From the NCBI GenBank assembly GCA_012727515.1, contig JAAYGZ010000022.1, forward strand, positions 1 through 7,749: 7,749 nucleotides of DNA, in the 5' to 3' direction. Positions 5,193 through 7,749 of the stretch are shown piece after piece. The position numbers and the translations under genes were made by a program. The notes under the pieces were generated by a model. It had not been told where the DNA came from, did not search any database, and saw only the letters and a list, made by a program, of their open reading frames with translations. Each line of letters starts with the position of its first letter. Position 1 is the first letter of the stretch. The DNA comes from Desulfovibrionales bacterium (GTDB lineage Bacteria; Desulfobacterota; Desulfovibrionia; Desulfovibrionales; Desulfomicrobiaceae).

Positions 5193-7412
5193 ATGGCAGT
5201 TTTTCACACCACCCGACAGAGTATCCCACTGGGCAACAGTGAGATTATTCTTGAACACGGCAAGCTGGCCCTGCAGGCCAGTGGCGCTGTTACTGTGCGC
5301 TGGGGTGACACAGTTGTTTTGGTCACAGCCACGCATCAGGCCATGGACCGTGAGGTGGATTTTCTTCCTCTGACCTGTAATTATCAGGAAATGCTCTATG
5401 CAGCAGGGCGCATTCCCGGCAGTTATTTTCGCCGTGAAGTAGGTCGGCCAAGTGACCATGAGACCCTGACATCGCGCATTATTGACCGCCCGATTCGCCC
5501 CTTGTTTCCCAAGGGCTGCGCTCATGAAATCCAGGTTATTGCCACCGTCATTTCTTCTGATAAGGAATATGCGGCAGATATTCTGGCCATGCTTGGCGCT
5601 TCAGCGGCCCTGCATATTTCTGATATTCCGTTTCAGGGCCCGGTGGCAGCCATTCGTATTGGCTACCATAATGGAGAATTTATACTCAATCCCAGCACAT
5701 CTCAGCTCGAACACAGTGAACTGAACATGGTTCTGGCAGGGACCCGCGAGGCCGTGGTCATGGTTGAGGGCGGTGCGCAGTTTCTTTCTGAAGATGTTAT
5801 GGCCGAGGCCGTGGCCTGGGGCCATGCACAGCTGGCTCCGCTTCTGGATGCGCAGGAAGCCTTGCGCAAGGCAGTGGGCAAGGAAAAGTTTGTGGTTACT
5901 CCGCCTCAGGAAGACGCAGAACTTATTGCGGCTGTGGAAGAACTGGCCGCTGTTCCTCTGGCCAAGGCCCTTACAGTACCTGGCAAGATGGATCGCAGGG
6001 ACGCCAAGAAAAAGGTGCGTCAGGATGTGCTGGAGGTGCTGAATGTGCGTTTTGCCAACACTCCGGAACGCCTGAAAAATCTGGGCGATGTCCTGGAAAA
6101 TCTGGAAAAAAAGCTGGTTCGTCAGCGTATCCTGACCGAGAAGACACGTATTGACGGGCGTGACTTAACCACGGTTCGTCCGCTCACCATGGAAGTCGGA
6201 GTGCTGCCGCGCACCCATGGCTCAGCCATTTTTACCCGTGGTGAAACCAAGGCCCTGTGTACCTGCACCCTGGGCAGCACCAGGGATGAACAGCGTGTGG
6301 AAACCCTGGCCGGCGAAGTGTCCAAGCGCTTTCTGATGCATTATAATTTCCCCCCGTACAGTGTGGGCGAGGCACGGCCCTTGCGTGCTCCTTCACGGCG
6401 TGAAGTAGGACATGGCGCTTTGTCTGACCGCGCTCTTACTCCTGTTTTGCCTGGTACAGATAAGTTTCCCTTCACTATCCGCGTTGTGTCCGACATTATG
6501 GAGTCCAATGGTTCTTCGTCCATGGCTTCTGTGTGCGGTGGCACTTTGGCGCTCATGGATGCTGGCGTGCCCATTAAAACTCCAGTGGCTGGCATTGCCA
6601 TGGGGCTGATCAAGGAAGGCGAAGAATATCTGGTACTGACAGATATCCTTGGTGACGAGGATCATCTTGGTGATATGGACTTTAAGGTTGCGGGCAGCAG
6701 GGATGGAGTGACCTCCATTCAGATGGATATCAAGATTGCCGGTATCCCTGCCCAGGTCATGCAGCAGGCCCTGCACCAGGCCCGTGCTGCACGACTGCAT
6801 ATTCTTGATCAGATGGAAACCCTGATCGCCAATCCTCGTGGCGAGCTGTCCAGATTTGCGCCTCAGATGGAAGTGGTGCATATTTCACCGGATAAAATCC
6901 GCGATGTTATCGGGCCCGGTGGCAAGAATATCAAGGCCATTTGCGAGGCAACCCAGGCGGATATTGATATTGATGATTCAGGCAGGATTTCCCTGTTTGC
7001 TCCGAATCAGACTGCTCTTGATAAGGCCAGGGAAATGGTCCTGTACTATGACCAAAAGGCAGAACTGGGCAAGGACTATGATGGTATTGTCAAAAAAATC
7101 ATGGACTTTGGCGCATTTGTTGAAATTCTGCCCGGCCTTGAAGGGCTGTGTCATATTTCGCAACTGGCCCGTGAGCGCGTTAATGCGGTCCAGGATGTGG
7201 TGCAGGAGGGCGATGTCATTCGGGTACGAGTCATTGATATTGAACCGTCCGGACGCATTAAACTGAGCCGCAAAGCCATTATTCTTGAAGAACTGGGCGA
7301 AGAGCCGGAGCCAGAACAGCCACGCGCTCCGCGACCGGATCGTCCTCGTGGTGGAGGACATGGTGACCGCTCCCGGTCTGACCGTTCACGAGGCAGTGGC
7401 CCACGACGCTAA
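5193..7412 (+). CDS. pnp: Polyribonucleotide nucleotidyltransferase (PNPase)
   Basis: PNPase degrades RNA 3'-to-5' by phosphorolysis, releasing nucleoside diphosphates, and works as a trimer with a central RNA channel. The preferred start gives 739 residues. The first RNase PH-like domain is N-terminal and carries YFRRE (78-82), the counterpart of the E. coli FFRR channel loop. A helical linker follows, then the second RNase PH-like domain with RTHGSAIFTRGE (340-351). The phosphate-binding serines are at 441-443, and the metal aspartates 490 and 496 sit in LGDEDHLGDMDF; E. coli equivalents are S437-439, D486 and D492. A KH domain (about 559-618, GPGG at 574-577) and an S1 domain (about 626-696) complete the enzyme. 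The last 43 residues form an acidic then Arg/Gly-rich tail. A strong terminator follows 20 nt after the stop. Confidence 0.97.
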   Translation: MAVFHTTRQSIPLGNSEIILEHGKLALQASGAVTVRWGDTVVLVTATHQAMDREVDFLPLTCNYQEMLYAAGRIPGSYFRREVGRPSDHETLTSRIIDRPIRPLFPKGCAHEIQVIATVISSDKEYAADILAMLGASAALHISDIPFQGPVAAIRIGYHNGEFILNPSTSQLEHSELNMVLAGTREAVVMVEGGAQFLSEDVMAEAVAWGHAQLAPLLDAQEALRKAVGKEKFVVTPPQEDAELIAAVEELAAVPLAKALTVPGKMDRRDAKKKVRQDVLEVLNVRFANTPERLKNLGDVLENLEKKLVRQRILTEKTRIDGRDLTTVRPLTMEVGVLPRTHGSAIFTRGETKALCTCTLGSTRDEQRVETLAGEVSKRFLMHYNFPPYSVGEARPLRAPSRREVGHGALSDRALTPVLPGTDKFPFTIRVVSDIMESNGSSSMASVCGGTLALMDAGVPIKTPVAGIAMGLIKEGEEYLVLTDILGDEDHLGDMDFKVAGSRDGVTSIQMDIKIAGIPAQVMQQALHQARAARLHILDQMETLIANPRGELSRFAPQMEVVHISPDKIRDVIGPGGKNIKAICEATQADIDIDDSGRISLFAPNQTALDKAREMVLYYDQKAELGKDYDGIVKKIMDFGAFVEILPGLEGLCHISQLARERVNAVQDVVQEGDVIRVRVIDIEPSGRIKLSRKAIILEELGEEPEPEQPRAPRPDRPRGGGHGDRSRSDRSRGSGPRR

Positions 7413-7432
7413 CGCGCCGGGCACACTTTGTA

Positions 7433-7475
7433 AGCCTGGGAAAGCAGTACTGCTTTTCCAGGCTGTTGTTTTTTT
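7433..7475 (+). terminator. Intrinsic terminator after pnp
   Basis: A 14-bp stem has arms AGCCTGGGAAAGCA (7433-7446) and TGCTTTTCCAGGCT (7451-7464), paired throughout with one G-U (7440/7457) and a GTAC loop. It is followed by GTTG and seven T (7469-7475). It closes the pnp transcript and separates it from the next gene. Confidence 0.92.
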
Positions 7476-7512
7476 GCTTAAGTGAGTTTTTCTTTGTAGC
7501 AATATGTTTTTA

Positions 7513-7518
7513 TATAAT
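7513..7518 (+). promoter_or_regulatory. Candidate -10 box for the cold-shock-domain gene
   Basis: A perfect TATAAT sits in an AT-rich stretch after the pnp terminator. No good -35 is present at 16-18 nt spacing (TTCTTT at 7490-7495 is the best at 17). A start about 7 nt downstream would leave only about 5 nt of leader and cut off the GGGAG at 7520-7524, so either the real promoter lies slightly upstream or the message is nearly leaderless. Confidence 0.35.
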
Positions 7519-7519
7519 T

Positions 7520-7524
7520 GGGAG
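7520..7524 (+). promoter_or_regulatory. Shine-Dalgarno of the cold-shock-domain gene
   Basis: GGGAG with a 5-nt spacer precedes the ATG at 7530 and supports that start. Confidence 0.7.
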
Positions 7525-7529
7525 CCACT

Positions 7530-7749
7530 ATGCGCTACAAGGGTCGAATTACTACGTGGAAAGATGAAAAAGGATTTGGTTTTATTACATCTGATGCAGA
7601 TGGAGAGCAGATTTTTGTCCACATCACTGCTTTTGTAAACAGGCGTCGGCGGCCTGTAGAAAGTGAAGATGTCACGTATGAACGGATAGTTGGACGCAAT
7701 GGAGGTTTTCAAGCCGAGGCTGTCGTGTTTGCAGATGAAGATGTTGTGC
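7530..7749 (+). CDS. Cold-shock-domain protein, 3'-truncated by window edge
   Basis: The frame is open from the ATG to the window end, 73 codons plus one base. It starts MRYKGRITTWKDEKGFGFI. RNP1 is K14-G-F-G-F-I19 and RNP2 is I28-F-V-H-I32; Trp10, Phe16, Phe18, Phe29 and His31 match the nucleic-acid-binding aromatic and histidine positions of CspA-type domains. A run of four arginines follows at 38-41. The reading continues past the usual end of a roughly 67-70 residue CspA without a stop. The RYKGRITTWKDEKGFGFI and RRRRPV style resembles the N-terminus of proteins in which a cold-shock domain is fused to a membrane DUF1294 domain, so a longer two-domain protein is likely but not visible here. 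It has its own ribosome-binding site and lies beyond the pnp terminator, so it is probably a separate transcription unit. Confidence 0.9.
   Translation, partial: MRYKGRITTWKDEKGFGFITSDADGEQIFVHITAFVNRRRRPVESEDVTYERIVGRNGGFQAEAVVFADEDVV

Noticed and set aside
7386..7712. A 108-codon minus-strand frame crossing the pnp end and the cold-shock-domain gene
   Set aside because: It runs through the pnp terminator hairpin and opposite a clear cold-shock domain, and its translation is not recognisable.

Overview
The window is a conserved housekeeping block for translation and RNA turnover. All genes are on the + strand, in the order infB (5'-truncated) - ylxP/DUF503 - rbfA - nrnA - truB - rpsO - pnp, then a separate cold-shock-domain gene cut by the right edge. 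The gene order, roughly 50% GC, the Pro/Ala-rich IF-2 linker and the look of the S15 and PNPase sequences suggest a sulfate-reducing deltaproteobacterium of the Desulfovibrionales type. That placement is inferred from family resemblance, not from a search.

Layout. Positions 1-4685 are very tightly packed: 11 nt between infB and ylxP, 8 nt between ylxP and rbfA, a 29-nt overlap of rbfA with nrnA, and a 4-nt ATGA overlap of nrnA with truB. This indicates one polycistronic, translationally coupled unit. A 64-nt gap with a strong Shine-Dalgarno precedes rpsO, which is followed at once by a textbook intrinsic terminator (5029-5056). The 136 nt from there to the pnp start are mostly one long imperfect inverted repeat (5063-5168). 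pnp ends in a second strong terminator (7433-7475). An AT-rich stretch with a perfect TATAAT box then leads into the cold-shock-domain gene at 7530.

How the genes fit together. IF-2 places initiator tRNA on the ribosome. RbfA and TruB act in 30S maturation and tRNA modification, and S15 is a primary 30S assembly protein. PNPase degrades mRNA to short oligonucleotides, and NrnA-type DHH phosphodiesterases finish those to mononucleotides. IF-2, RbfA and PNPase are cold-inducible in E. coli, so a cold-shock-domain gene next door is thematically consistent.

No mobile element, CRISPR array, tRNA or rRNA was seen, and I found no novel multi-gene system. The most interesting non-coding element is the long hairpin in front of pnp. 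It sits where E. coli carries the RNase III-processed, PNPase-autoregulated leader stem, but here it would belong to a different lineage and have a different sequence.
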